Positions 12,801 through 18,576 of a stretch of DNA of 46,031 bases are shown piece by piece (positions within the stretch are counted from its first letter, which is position 1; every line of letters starts with the position of its first letter). Made by a program: the position numbers and the translations under genes. The notes beneath the pieces were generated by a model. The model made no database searches. It was not told where the DNA came from and saw only the letters and a list, made by a program, of their open reading frames with translations. Origin of the DNA: Syntrophobacter sp. SbD1 (lineage in GTDB: Bacteria; Desulfobacterota; Syntrophobacteria; Syntrophobacterales; Syntrophobacteraceae); assembly GCA_900290365.1 (NCBI GenBank), contig OMOE01000001.1:3772-49802 (forward strand), written 5' to 3'.

Positions 12801-13914
12801 AGGACCGGGGACCCTAATAGTCGAGGCCGGTAATGAAGTCGATTTGGGGACCTCTGGCGGAATCCAGGTTCAGGCAAACAGCAATGATCCTTCACAGCCC
12901 GGAACCGCCAGTACGCTAATTGTCGCGGCCGGGTATACAAAGGACTTTTCCAACACTGGGAACAATGCGCAATTCTTCCAGTCTCTCCAGGTTATGGGTA
13001 CCGAATACAGTGAAGATATGGCCGCAGGTAACGCTGCGGCGGCAAGCCAGGTGGTCGCTGAAGTCAGGTCCCAAATTACTTCCCTCCTTGCAAAGTCGGC
13101 TACTTCCGGAACCGGCAACGTTGATATGACCTTTTCGCAGATCGACGCCGGATCCCCGACGTCCGGCCTTTTCATTTTTACCAAGGGCAGCCTGGATGTG
13201 GGGAAGACCACGGTCGGCAACGCAGCCCAGGGAACAAGCACCGGCATCTATACGAGCCAGGGCGGGGACATAAACATCTTTGCGGAAAAAGATGTCAACG
13301 TGAACCAGTCGCGAATCATGACCTTCTATGGTGGAAACATTACCGTGTGGAGCGATTTGGGAAACATCAATGCAGGCAAGGGTTCCAAAACCATCGTCAA
13401 TGCATCCGCTCCTACGCAGAAGTGTGTAAGTTACAGCGCCAGTGGCAAATGCGTTGAATATGTATTGCAATTCAGCCCTCCCTCAGTGGGTAGCGGAGTC
13501 CGCGCGGTCACCTATGCTCCAGGCTATGGGGAGCAGGCCCCTGAAGCCGGCAACATCTACCTGTTTGCGCCACAGGGAACTATCGACGCTGGAGAAGCAG
13601 GCATTGCCGGGAACAAAATTTTCCTTGGGGCCGTGCAGGTGCTCAACGCTAATAATATTTCCGCCTCGGCAGGGTCCGTGGGGGTGCCTTCGACTTCGCA
13701 AGGACTTTCAGGTCTTGGGGCCCTGTCGGGGGTAGGATCGGTCACCCAGGGCATGCAAACCCAGGAGGCTTCGGTCACGGCCGCCGCAGGCAACAGGATG
13801 GGTCAAACCGCTTCAGCCTCCGACGCCTTTTCCACCGCGTCTCTCGATGTCAGGGTGGTGAGTTTTTTCAACGTGGATCCCAACGACAGTACGTGGGAAA
13901 GCACGGATAATTAG
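3880..13914 (+). CDS. Giant two-partner secretion exoprotein (TpsA, filamentous haemagglutinin-like)
   Basis: This 3344-aa secreted adhesin-type protein is the substrate of the adjacent TpsB. I start it at ATG 3880 (MMKKGLAVLLCLCIAFLPAI, a clean signal peptide) because a G7 Shine-Dalgarno-like run lies just upstream; a TTG 42 bp earlier would spoil the signal peptide. The TPS (haemagglutination activity) domain spans residues ~90-215, with NWQTFNIGSNAWVQF and the signature INTNGILFGPTSQVN. The rest is a long right-handed beta-helix marked by recurrent 'IDVSG' and 'GSITL' type turns. The C-terminus (GTIDAGEAGIAGNKIFLGA, QVLNANNISASAGSVGVP) matches the DUF3739 type of FhaB-like proteins. No C-terminal toxin, CdiA-like module or sorting signal is apparent. 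Cysteines are rare but one close pair exists (KCVSYSASGKCVEY). It is followed directly by a GxxExxY element and then by Ton genes. Confidence 0.92.
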   Translation: MMKKGLAVLLCLCIAFLPAISYAGAGSKIPGFYKSLMPPLPKPPLPNTGTLFQHGLNLTVATGNKPQAASNLLLTPASTAKTVASLATPLSGVPGPDQLPTWTTVGTGISSITTTPDHMVIKQSAPQAIQNWQTFNIGSNAWVQFLQNNNPSWVCLNLIGSQSPSQIFGKLTAQGQIYLINTNGILFGPTSQVNVHTLIASALNIQTSDFLNGTLNFSGAGASNASVVNQGTITTDTQGSVFLLGPYVENDGTITTSAGQIGLAAGGLTAGTGIDIYQNIGVRNWLMVKAVGTAGNAVNNGQMTADTGLIGMYGANVEQNGTVSATTGLQVDGEIELMASDSVTIGAGSITRTPVSTSTDTAVQSFIINPGKISIIGLDSTHPLLHFVDDGLIQAPSGTVTLQAQDGVDLESGSSIDVSGLWINMPASANTTQIQLNTVELADYPDQKNGVLKGATVTVNNLLGSSIGNISGYLNTKLETAQERSLTGGMISITTPSSGDVIVNQGASLNFSGGGTNYSAGNITTTELIAANQTYAINNAPETLHYTGITSVTNYVDSYIEGANAGSLTLSAGHIVLNGNINGAATAGVYQTSTLEKLDKMGNQNTLGLQAPVGGTLIIGVQPSGGVVDLQNFMVDSVVLYGPNDQLPSNSNTTYLSAQKLSAAGLKNLEIAANTSITVDADADISLNPGGSLSFVARAIDVRGAINVASGSINLTDEDNVTAFSTLNGSANPLYQQMSFSGTELEQGSQIVAAGQRIDNSRAADGGTGGADSFAYIGGGYIEIQDVSYFSHGVILAAGSLVDVSGGYGISQKGVVTGGDAGSLSIQGVGTILNGAGIVLDGDLKAYSIQGSNVESQVLLENKLNPGSITLHAQGIAVVNPSAQPDPQQDQDIGLILDQDRLDNSGFTGISLQSVDNITIEPGVSLSPSMVKLSPPVPGANNSGNSLVSVAPGLVGSSSISFTAGVPIWNTDQNNQPVIPDATATVSILTGAKISVAPTGSITLKAPYITIDGDLTAPAGNINATASAALELQSGATISATGYNLPVLKPIMQGLPAGYTTLSGGNVTLNAPSLTTVPGSEIDVSGSSPVTTYLRNGNGVPVAQTVAGNPGSISITGTTLSLKGALLGQAQLAGLQGGSLSISSQDVSNPYTLAASDLQNYVNGGFDALSFSSWKGLTFSGDMNISVARSLTLDAPSFTGSGNIFLRAPLINLQDTYAYGYVKGQPLLPSGNANLTLTSDWINATGYFTLTGFQGVTLFAANDIMFSDQAYAGSILQGQLWTSASLTLRADRIYPTTASDFTITSGADISIQGSSPHNASPVYSAGGSLTIDSQNGNIDMEGGYLDAPMGQITLDAPGGTVTLSSGSNISTAGSISVDYGNFIYGSGSSALFWTITTQATGSSLVSAAPQGSLTIEGKEVLAKPGSTIDLSGGGSVFAELFQQGLQGSVDPFQGKYVIVPNADYSLPGQAVYLQGAPGLKAGVYSILPEQYAFLPGAMVVTDTGTNFVSGTQQVSANGFPVVAGYLTYMGTTIQPSLMQAFEVQPASYILTQGYFNTSQFVAGNGGSLSLTGQTTVVGSTISAAALNGYHGGTISLSGTNAFIEESSSQVPLDPASGTLYVAADTLTGFKEIDIGNLNQNQGALTSTIEMEQGAVLNAAKVVLSAQNTITLDSGAQINTIDSNGTGSTSLITPTGLLNMESNSLIHASDQVTMTIGQLNFQGGLQIDHGALNLTGQNIYFVPQVGTSPSNPGLNLYLTNAFWSNFGNFNDVTISASGGYSDGSVQGTVGFLGGMSLSAKNAFTINAAKIEGLHTIDNNAVVISAPTISLLNRGGGTPTSPTLTNAGSLTLDATGISVGEGAFLNGLTPSNPNPNGLLLGGFSTVNFNAKNDITFQGSGSLVTGAGNLNFASGRVTTSYYTDANTPYTAANFTIAATNAAVNINPPTGGAAAPQSTVSPGGSLAIDGNSIDVNSGVIQMASGTLTLNGTNGVTLSGTAQVLDGGCTQSITANGQTTNVFSPGGSVYLTSANGAVAIGTNTVIDVSGVQKDSSTDPNDIGVNAGLISIYSPSAPVVLQGTLVGKEGNIYAGDGKTILATGIGGSFTLDTKNLSSISASGKTGFSALNAILSSEGFNDSLVIRSRTDTSLTIAATDTVTARQFTLTADQGSIDVKGNIQTSDPNGDSSVELYAGKDLTLESAIYATGSQSSAHGGEVLLSSTSGTIYFQQDASIDVSGGGSGQGGSVYLRASLNPTGTDVNMNLAGSITGASQILAEGVLYGTPAGVSPLQYIYGTHTITSTDIGNWQQGIQNFMNSPGATIQGSLFSHLTLKNCGPPQFAPGLEIDSSGNLTVGAAWYFNNMSVPVWSVPAGMLTLRAAGNLMISQDLVDNKEDAYNDYYSQTAQTSWGMTLVAGADLTSSNPTATVEQTGAFKSGVNDLTIAGGTLVYTEKAPLQLAAGGDIIVNSGNTAPPMPGYMIADAYPNSTMFYNVATYSGPISVTAGHDVTINGGAIQSAVGDIDIHAGNNLNLATINVNSGGISEAFTGAIRTTGELTGPDLSDLPDNISNYWHYGNGGNISIYVEGNVISFPAVLTGNPDLEGWDSYNNYGLYAQGWSASYGVSNSGMALPTEGLATMAGGNLTINAGGSFSCQAGTFSPISYSDSVPALAANDRGNLIIFSGGDMAGRFLVSDGIGELHSMGNFDNGVTNLPIEMFAAAVHLSSQGVMNVGAIVNPTIARPVVPGDIDTGSVQVPWDLEYANSGTYASVSLTSVTGDVSLYGKDSCYGVFSNETDYGLSILPPTVSITAGGNINLLNNFTLAPYKNGNLTLLAGGNVDGQMAGGARAEIQMSEASDALYGQQNDSVYGVQPGLSGLKAQEVSGLDPAGLLHAADDTSVVVNAGKNIEDLMLLMPKQADITAGADISDLYYFGHNNSYTSNGGATYSSDEVTMIKAGGDITFSTSQNATLNTGIIEGGPGTLIVEAGNEVDLGTSGGIQVQANSNDPSQPGTASTLIVAAGYTKDFSNTGNNAQFFQSLQVMGTEYSEDMAAGNAAAASQVVAEVRSQITSLLAKSATSGTGNVDMTFSQIDAGSPTSGLFIFTKGSLDVGKTTVGNAAQGTSTGIYTSQGGDINIFAEKDVNVNQSRIMTFYGGNITVWSDLGNINAGKGSKTIVNASAPTQKCVSYSASGKCVEYVLQFSPPSVGSGVRAVTYAPGYGEQAPEAGNIYLFAPQGTIDAGEAGIAGNKIFLGAVQVLNANNISASAGSVGVPSTSQGLSGLGALSGVGSVTQGMQTQEASVTAAAGNRMGQTASASDAFSTASLDVRVVSFFNVDPNDSTWESTDN

Positions 13915-14008
13915 ACACGGATGGACTTGATGCGGCAGAAAGAAACCAAAAGGCTCTTTGACACAGATGGACACAGATGAACACAGATGGAAAGTTAACT
14001 GAGCAAAA
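13913..14008 (+). repeat. Left ~96-bp direct repeat carrying CACAGATG iterons (type A end)
   Basis: This segment overlaps the tpsA stop codon and ends with three 10-bp units, GACACAGATG, GACACAGATG and AACACAGATG. Nearly the same ~96 bp recurs at 14371-14467 after the GxxExxY gene. The GxxExxY start codon lies inside the last iterons, so the repeat supplies the first codons (MNTDGK). Confidence 0.8.
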
Positions 14009-14366
14009 GCTGGATGACATCACGGCGTCCATTATCGGAGCAGCATTCGAGGTGTCCAATACCCTGGGACATGGATTTTTCGAAGTAATTTACCGAAAGG
14101 CGCTGGTTCATGAACTCTCCATAAGAGGTCTGTCCGTGGAAGAAGAGTTTCAGTTTGATGTAATGTACAAATGGACAACGCTTGGGAGATACTTGTGTGA
14201 CCTTCTTGTGGATAAATCGACAGTTGTGGAATTGAAAGCTATTGAACGGCTTAATCCCTCTCACGTCGGGCAGTTGCTGAATTACCTGAAGGCCGGCGGT
14301 CTCAGAGTCGGTTTATTGCTCAACTTTGGACGGCCAAGATTGGAATACAAAAGGGTCGTTCTATAA
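13977..14366 (+). CDS. GxxExxY family protein, PD-(D/E)XK-like (type A)
   Basis: This 129-aa protein has the name-giving motif in GHGFFEVIY (G-F-F-E-V-I-Y). The PD-(D/E)XK nuclease-like core is visible as RYLCDLLVDKS (Asp) followed by VVELKAIE (E-x-K). NCBI/Pfam group such proteins as GxxExxY / PDDEXK_3; no function is established. It is the most divergent of three homologues in the window and the only one with CACAGATG-type iterons. The ATG at 13977 sits in the iterons; translation could instead begin internally, although no other good start is visible. It separates tpsA from the exbB-like gene. I read it as cargo or the active protein of a small repeat-bounded element rather than part of the secretion system. 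Confidence 0.85.
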   Translation: MNTDGKLTEQKLDDITASIIGAAFEVSNTLGHGFFEVIYRKALVHELSIRGLSVEEEFQFDVMYKWTTLGRYLCDLLVDKSTVVELKAIERLNPSHVGQLLNYLKAGGLRVGLLLNFGRPRLEYKRVVL

Positions 14367-14370
14367 ATAG

Positions 14371-14467
14371 AGACACAGTTGGACTTGATACGGGCAGACG
14401 GAAACCAGAAAGTTTTTTGACACAGATGGACACAGATAAACACAGATGAAAAGATAGCTTAGCAAAC
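14371..14467 (+). repeat. Right copy of the ~96-bp type A direct repeat
   Basis: It aligns with 13913-14008 throughout: GGACTTGAT, then a CAGA..GAAACCAGAA stretch, then TTTTTTGACACAGATGG, and on into what corresponds to the first codons of GxxExxY. It leads into an internally deleted GxxExxY remnant. Confidence 0.8.
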
Positions 14468-14538
14468 ATATTTTCTACTACAATAGCAATGATATTGAAA
14501 TGGTAGGATCTGGATTGGAATACAAAGTGTTATTATAA
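14446..14538 (+). pseudogene. Internally deleted GxxExxY remnant (type A)
   Basis: The left end matches the start of the 13977 gene (GATGAAAAGATAGCTTAGC against GATGGAAAGTTAACTGAGC). The right end matches its last codons (ATTGGAATACAAAGTGTTA against ATTGGAATACAAAAGGGTC), and TAA is at the equivalent position. About three quarters of the gene between them is missing. This is the type of internally deleted derivative that gives rise to non-autonomous miniature elements. Confidence 0.65.
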
Positions 14539-14616
14539 ATCTATTCGTTATCTGTGTCTAAGATGTTTTGAATTAGTAAACTATTTAAATATTTGAAGGG
14601 TTAAAAGGGTTAAATT

Positions 14617-16461
14617 ATGTATTCACGGTTCTTTATCAGTGTTAATCAGTGTTCATCTGTGTCTAAAAAGGTTTTCCATTCGTGTCCATCTGTGTCTAAA
14701 AAGTTTTTGCTTGTGGCGTCTATCGTTCTTGTCTCCATATTATCCGGCGCTCTCCAAGCGCATGCCTGGTGGGACGATAAGTGGCAGTATAGAAGAAAAA
14801 TTGTCTTCGACACCACGCCTGCGGGGGCGGATATCAAGGCAAACCTCGATGATTCCGCCGTTCTCATCAGGCTTCATGCAGGCAATTTCAATTTTGCGGC
14901 CGCCAAGGAAGACGGTTCGGACGTCCGGTTCATGAGCGGCGACGACAAGCTGCCGTTGAAGTTCCAGAAAGAGGTCTACGATCCTGCTAATGAGATGGCC
15001 CTTTTCTGGGTCAGGGTCCCGCGGATCATGGCCGCTTCGAAGCAGGACTCCAGCTGGATCTACTATGGGAACAAGTCCGCGCCCCAAGCCCAGCAGGACC
15101 AGGGCGGTGTCTACGATGTCAACCAGGTGCTCATATATCATCTGGACGAAGAAGAGGGGAAACCCAAAGACGATACAGCCTATGGAAACCAGCCCTCTGA
15201 GTCCGCATCGGAGATGGGCATCCCGGCAGTGATCGGAGCGGGCTTGACCCTTAACGGTTCGGGCGACAGAATAGTCATACCCAGGTCACCCTCGTTGAAC
15301 TTTTCCACCGGTTTTACCTTTTCTGCATGGGTGAGGATCTCCCAGCCCCAAAACAACGCCCGCCTTCTCTCCTGGGAGGACCAAAACCAGGGGATCGTAG
15401 TAGGAATCGATCAAACGAAAGTGTTCGCCAGGGCCACGACAGCGGGCCAAAAAATTGAAACCGGCAAAACCGCCGACCTGCCCATCGGCTCCTGGCATCA
15501 CCTGGCCGTAACGGCTGAACCCTCAAAGCGCATCGTAATCTATCTCGACGGCGCAGAAATAGATTCCGTGAACCTGCCGGGCGCTTTGCCCGAACCGGCA
15601 TCCGACCTGTGCATAGGGGCATCCCTCAAAGAAGGCGGTTTCTTTTCGGGAGACCTCGACGAAATCGAGTTGTCAAAAACGGCGAGATCGGCTGACTGGC
15701 TTCGGGCTGCCTTCAAAGGCCAGGGACCCGATAACCTTCTTGCCTCCGTTATGGAGGAGGAAGGTAATTCAGGCGGCGGCCAGAGCCTTACCGTTCACCT
15801 GATGGGAGTCGTTGCCCGAACGATTACCCTCGACGGCTGGATCGTCATAGGCACGCTTGTTTTTCTGGGGGCGTTGTGCTGGATTGTCTTCCTGACCAAA
15901 TCGTTGAGCATCCGCCAGCTCCTCCGCAGTAACACCTCTTTTTTGGATCAACTCAAGGAATCGCCGGCGTTCGATACGCTCTATAACAGTGAGGACGACC
16001 AATTCCCGAGGTCGTCGCTATACCGGATCTATAACGCCGGCTTTGATGAATTAAAGTTAGCCCGGTCGAAAATGAACAAGGAAAATAACGGCATTTCCAA
16101 GTCCATGCTGAGTTTGATCCGATCTGCTCTCGATAAGTCCATGATGTACGAAAGCAGGCGGTTGGGCGCCGGGCTCATGGTGCTGACGCTCGGGATTTCA
16201 GGCGGCCCGTTTCTGGGTCTTCTCGGCACGGTATGGGGGGTCATGAACACCTTTGCCGGCATGGCTGAAGCCGGTGAGGCGAACCTTATGGCTATAGCTC
16301 CAGGTGTCGCTTCCGCGCTTGCATGTACGCTTTTCGGACTGCTGGTGGCCATCCCGGCCCTCTTTACCTACTCTTTCCTGACCCACCGCATCAAGGACCT
16401 AAATGCCGATATGTTCCAGTTCGCTGATGAATTCGTCATCAAGCTCGAGGGCGAGGAGTAA
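14617..16461 (+). CDS. ExbB/TolQ/MotA-family proton channel fused to DUF2341 and LamG domains
   Basis: This 614-aa protein combines exported binding-type domains with a Ton motor subunit. Residues ~30-49 are a signal sequence (LLVASIVLVSILSGALQAHA). DUF2341 covers ~51-165 (WWDDKWQYRRKIVFD ... SSWIYYGNKSAP). A concanavalin-like LamG domain covers ~205-370 (FTFSAWVRI, WHHLAVTAEPSKRIVIYLDG, DLDEIELSKTARS). A membrane segment follows at ~406-428, then the MotA/TolQ/ExbB domain at ~520-600 with GPFLGLLGTVWGVMNTF and APGVASALACTLFGLLVAIP. ExbD and TonB follow, so it is the ExbB of this cluster. The first ~29 residues are the translation of inverted CACAGATG-type repeats; TTG 14707 or GTG 14713 could be the ancestral start. 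The large periplasmic lectin-like part is absent from classical ExbB and may sense or bind a glycan or exported protein. Confidence 0.88.
   Translation: MYSRFFISVNQCSSVSKKVFHSCPSVSKKFLLVASIVLVSILSGALQAHAWWDDKWQYRRKIVFDTTPAGADIKANLDDSAVLIRLHAGNFNFAAAKEDGSDVRFMSGDDKLPLKFQKEVYDPANEMALFWVRVPRIMAASKQDSSWIYYGNKSAPQAQQDQGGVYDVNQVLIYHLDEEEGKPKDDTAYGNQPSESASEMGIPAVIGAGLTLNGSGDRIVIPRSPSLNFSTGFTFSAWVRISQPQNNARLLSWEDQNQGIVVGIDQTKVFARATTAGQKIETGKTADLPIGSWHHLAVTAEPSKRIVIYLDGAEIDSVNLPGALPEPASDLCIGASLKEGGFFSGDLDEIELSKTARSADWLRAAFKGQGPDNLLASVMEEEGNSGGGQSLTVHLMGVVARTITLDGWIVIGTLVFLGALCWIVFLTKSLSIRQLLRSNTSFLDQLKESPAFDTLYNSEDDQFPRSSLYRIYNAGFDELKLARSKMNKENNGISKSMLSLIRSALDKSMMYESRRLGAGLMVLTLGISGGPFLGLLGTVWGVMNTFAGMAEAGEANLMAIAPGVASALACTLFGLLVAIPALFTYSFLTHRIKDLNADMFQFADEFVIKLEGEE
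14636..14706 (+). repeat. Two inverted CACAGATG-type ends inside the 5' end of the exbB-like gene
   Basis: Two stretches, each ending in CATCTGTGTCTAAAAAG, are the reverse complement of the left-end sequence CTTTTTxGACACAGATG found at 13960-13990 and 14412-14449. Two left ends and two right ends fit one element nested in or next to another. The segment is in frame and codes for residues ~7-30 of the ExbB-like protein. Confidence 0.65.
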
Positions 16462-16470
16462 CAAAATCCA

Positions 16471-16497
16471 ACGCAGAGACGCAGAGACGCAGAGGGA
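16471..16497 (+). repeat. Left CGCAGAG iteron end of a type B GxxExxY element
   Basis: Three 9-bp-scale units ACGCAGAG lie between the exbB-like stop codon and the ATG of the broken GxxExxY copy. The same sequence in the same relation to the gene precedes the intact copy at 37663-38046. Confidence 0.75.
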
Positions 16498-16499
16498 AA

Positions 16500-16884
16500 A
16501 TGGAAATAAACGATCTTACAGTCAAAGTCATCGGGTCAGCAATGGAAGTGCATCGTGCATTGGGGCCCGGCCTTTTAGAATCCGTATATGAGGCATGCCT
16601 CTGTCATGAATTGGGCATTACGAGATGTTCATTTTGAGCGGCAAAAACCGCTACCTGTTGCGTTTAAAGGGGTGACGCTTGACTGCGGCTATCGTCTGGA
16701 TTTGATAGTTTCCGGCTCAGTGGTGGTAGAAATCAAGGCGGTTGAAGCAATTCTCCCGGTTCACGAAGCTCAGGTTCTTACTTATCTCAAGCTCGGAGGT
16801 TGGAGCGTCGGATTGTTAATCAACTTCAATGTCCCGGTACTCAAGGATGGTGTCAGGAGGATTGTCTTGGGTTTGAAGGAATGA
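16500..16884 (+). pseudogene. Frameshifted GxxExxY gene (type B)
   Basis: Reading starts as MEINDLTVKVIGSAMEVHRA, then GPGLLESVYEACLCHEL, and then leaves the frame. The remainder (ALRDVHFERQKPLPVAF ... DLIVSGSVVVEIKAVE) is in the +1 frame. The break is an extra G in the GGG run at 16613-16615: the length is 385 bp against 384 bp for the intact copy at 37663-38046, and removal of one G restores full colinearity. The PD-(D/E)XK-like residues (D, E-x-K) are intact downstream. It lies between the exbB-like gene and exbD. It is either a recent pseudogene or a single-base sequencing error. Confidence 0.85.
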
Positions 16885-16892
16885 ACCCCGGA

Positions 16893-16925
16893 GTTTCTCT
16901 GCGCCTTCTGCGCCTCTGCGGTGGA
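16893..16925 (+). repeat. Right CGCAGAG iteron end of the type B element (inverted)
   Basis: CTCTGCGCCTTCTGCGCC followed by TCTGCGGTGGATT is the inverted counterpart of the left end. The GAATGAACCCCGGAGT segment just before it also borders the 37663-38046 copy, so the conserved unit extends beyond the gene. Confidence 0.75.
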
Positions 16926-16959
16926 TTTTTTGCGTGAAGTTTTTTGAGGAAAACTGAAA

Positions 16960-17370
16960 ATGAGAAAGAACCCTTACGCCGATCATGAAGTAATTGATGA
17001 AATAAACGTCGTGCCGCTGCTCGATCTAGCCTGGAACCTCTTACTGGTGTTCATGATTGTTGTCACGGCTTCCGTCCAGGGAATCAATGTCAATCTGCCA
17101 AAGGCGAGCGCGGCCACCAGTTCGGTAAAACCCACGACAAAGGCGATCACCATAACGGCTGAGGGGCAAGTCTACCTTGACACCTATGCGGTGACGATGG
17201 CCGAATTGGAGACAAGGCTCAGACAGTACAAGGCGGTGGACCCGAATCTGCCCGTTGTGATCAAAGGTGACGAAAAAATCTCCTACAAGAGCGTCATCGA
17301 AGTCCTGGACCTGTTGCAAAGACTCGAGATCACGCAGTTGGGCCTGGTGACCCAGAAGCTGGTAAAATGA
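16960..17370 (+). CDS. exbD: ExbD/TolR-type biopolymer transport protein
   Basis: This 136-aa inner-membrane protein partners with ExbB and TonB. A short cytoplasmic N-terminus leads into the single membrane helix INVVPLLDLAWNLLLVFMIV, whose Asp22 corresponds to the essential proton-carrying aspartate of ExbD/TolR. A periplasmic domain follows (KAITITAEGQVYLDTYAVTM, DLPVVIKGDEKISYKSVIEV-like, ending in QLGLVTQKL). Length matches the family. GAGGAAAACTGAAAATG gives a usable ribosome binding site. A broken GxxExxY element lies before it and a 290-bp inverted-repeat element after it, but its position between exbB and tonB shows the original operon order. Confidence 0.93.
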   Translation: MRKNPYADHEVIDEINVVPLLDLAWNLLLVFMIVVTASVQGINVNLPKASAATSSVKPTTKAITITAEGQVYLDTYAVTMAELETRLRQYKAVDPNLPVVIKGDEKISYKSVIEVLDLLQRLEITQLGLVTQKLVK

Positions 17371-17381
17371 AAGTAACCTTC

Positions 17382-17671
17382 CACCGCAGAGGCGCAGAGA
17401 CGCAAAGGGCGCGGAGAACTGCCAATGCTTGTATGATTTTGCAAAGCATATCGTTCTTTGCGCATTTTCTCAGCCATCTCTGTGTTTAATCGTGAGTGGA
17501 CTGGACTTAATTTCAATAAAGAGGCGCAAAGCGAGAGCGCAGGGGCGCTTTTATTCGGCTTTGGATTGATTGTTTAACTGATTTCCTCGGCGTCCCCTTC
17601 CTGTTTCCTCCCCTTCTCCCATCAGGGGGAGGGCCGGGGTGAGGGTGGGCGTCCTCTGCGCCTCTGCGGTG
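17382..17671 (+). mobile_element. Miniature type B element between exbD and tonB
   Basis: The 336-bp exbD-tonB gap has no gene. It is bounded by a perfect 18-bp inverted repeat, CACCGCAGAGGCGCAGAG at 17382-17399 and its complement at 17654-17671, the same end sequence as the type B GxxExxY elements. Its interior has no GxxExxY sequence. It contains further GCGCAAAG-like units and a second palindromic repeat (CCCTTCTCCCATCAGGGGG ... GGGGTGAGG) at ~17597-17648. Confidence 0.6.
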
Positions 17672-17707
17672 AGAGTGTTTTCGACTGCGCAAAGGTGGTG
17701 AAAAATA

Positions 17708-18400
17708 ATGAAGCAATCCAACAAAAAGTCCTCTGACAAAGTCGCATGGATCGTGGGCGGCGCCGTTGCGCTCGTGCTGCTGGGCGGCTGCATATTCGTG
17801 GTGAAGCTGATCATGTCTGATACGGGACCGGCAAAAAAGATGCAGATGTCCACTGTAACCCTGGTCGCTCCTCCGCCTCCCGTAGTCAAGGAAAAGCTGC
17901 CCGAGCCCGAACCGATGAAAAAAGAAATCAAAGAGCAGGTGATCGATGCGGGGCCGGCCAAGTCCGACGACGCAAACGACAAACCTGACGAAAAGCCTGC
18001 CGGCAAGCAACTTGGCCTCGATGCCGAAGGGACTGCCGGAGGCGATGCGTTCGGACTGCTCGGAAATAAGGGCGGCTCAGGATTGATTGGCGGAGGAGGA
18101 GGTGGGGCAGGTTCGCCCTTTGGCAGATATGGCCGGCTCCTCGAAGAGGAACTCAATCGCAAGGTGAGAAAAAGGCTGGAGGGAAGCGGGGGAATTCCTA
18201 AGGGAAAACTTCAGCTTATGGTGCAGATAGATGTGGATGACCGGGGCAGGATCGTAAAGTTCAGGATCGTCTCCCCTTCGGGTGACGCCAAACTGGACAG
18301 CGTGGTTAGAGAAGCGCTCAAACACGACGGCCCTATAAGTCAGCCGCCGCCGGAAGGAATGCCCGGGGGCGTAAACGTCCGCATATCGTCACAAGGCTAG
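17708..18400 (+). CDS. tonB: TonB-family energy transducer
   Basis: This 230-aa protein has an N-terminal membrane anchor (~12-35, VAWIVGGAVALVLLGGCIFV). A proline-rich and charged periplasm-spanning part follows (APPPPVVKEKLPEPEPMKKE), then a Gly-rich linker (~115-135). The C-terminal TonB-like domain is at ~140-230 (GRYGRLLEEELNRKVRKRL; KLQLMVQIDVDDRGRIVKFR; SPSGDAKLDSVVREALKH). It would transmit proton-motive force from the neighbouring ExbB-like/ExbD pair to an outer-membrane partner. No TonB-dependent receptor with a plug domain is present, so the partner may be the porin downstream, the TpsB, or something encoded elsewhere. Confidence 0.88.
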   Translation: MKQSNKKSSDKVAWIVGGAVALVLLGGCIFVVKLIMSDTGPAKKMQMSTVTLVAPPPPVVKEKLPEPEPMKKEIKEQVIDAGPAKSDDANDKPDEKPAGKQLGLDAEGTAGGDAFGLLGNKGGSGLIGGGGGGAGSPFGRYGRLLEEELNRKVRKRLEGSGGIPKGKLQLMVQIDVDDRGRIVKFRIVSPSGDAKLDSVVREALKHDGPISQPPPEGMPGGVNVRISSQG

Positions 18401-18560
18401 AAAAACAATTAGGAATTAGGAATTAGGAATTAATAAAAACAATTACGAATTCGCAAAAAACAATTAGAAATTAGGAATCAAAAGGCGATTTACGAACTAG
18501 GAGTTAGGATTGGGTGGGGCTGTTTTTAATTCCTAATTCCTAATTCCTAATTGATTGTTT
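18401..18560 (+). repeat. Large inverted repeat of AATTAGG units between tonB and the porin gene
   Basis: Units of AATTAGG are iterated at 18407-18432 and occur in inverted form (AATTCCT) at 18525-18552. The arms are near-perfect complements of about 35 bp, so transcripts would fold into a long AT-rich hairpin. It may act as a processing signal or attenuator between tonB and the porin gene. The porin ribosome binding site (GGGGGGAG) is just outside it. Confidence 0.7.
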
Positions 18561-18576
18561 CACGGGGGGAGTTTTA

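Noticed and set aside
13960..14000. CACAGATG iterons as a CRISPR array
   Set aside because: Units are only ~10 bp with no spacers, and no cas gene is present.
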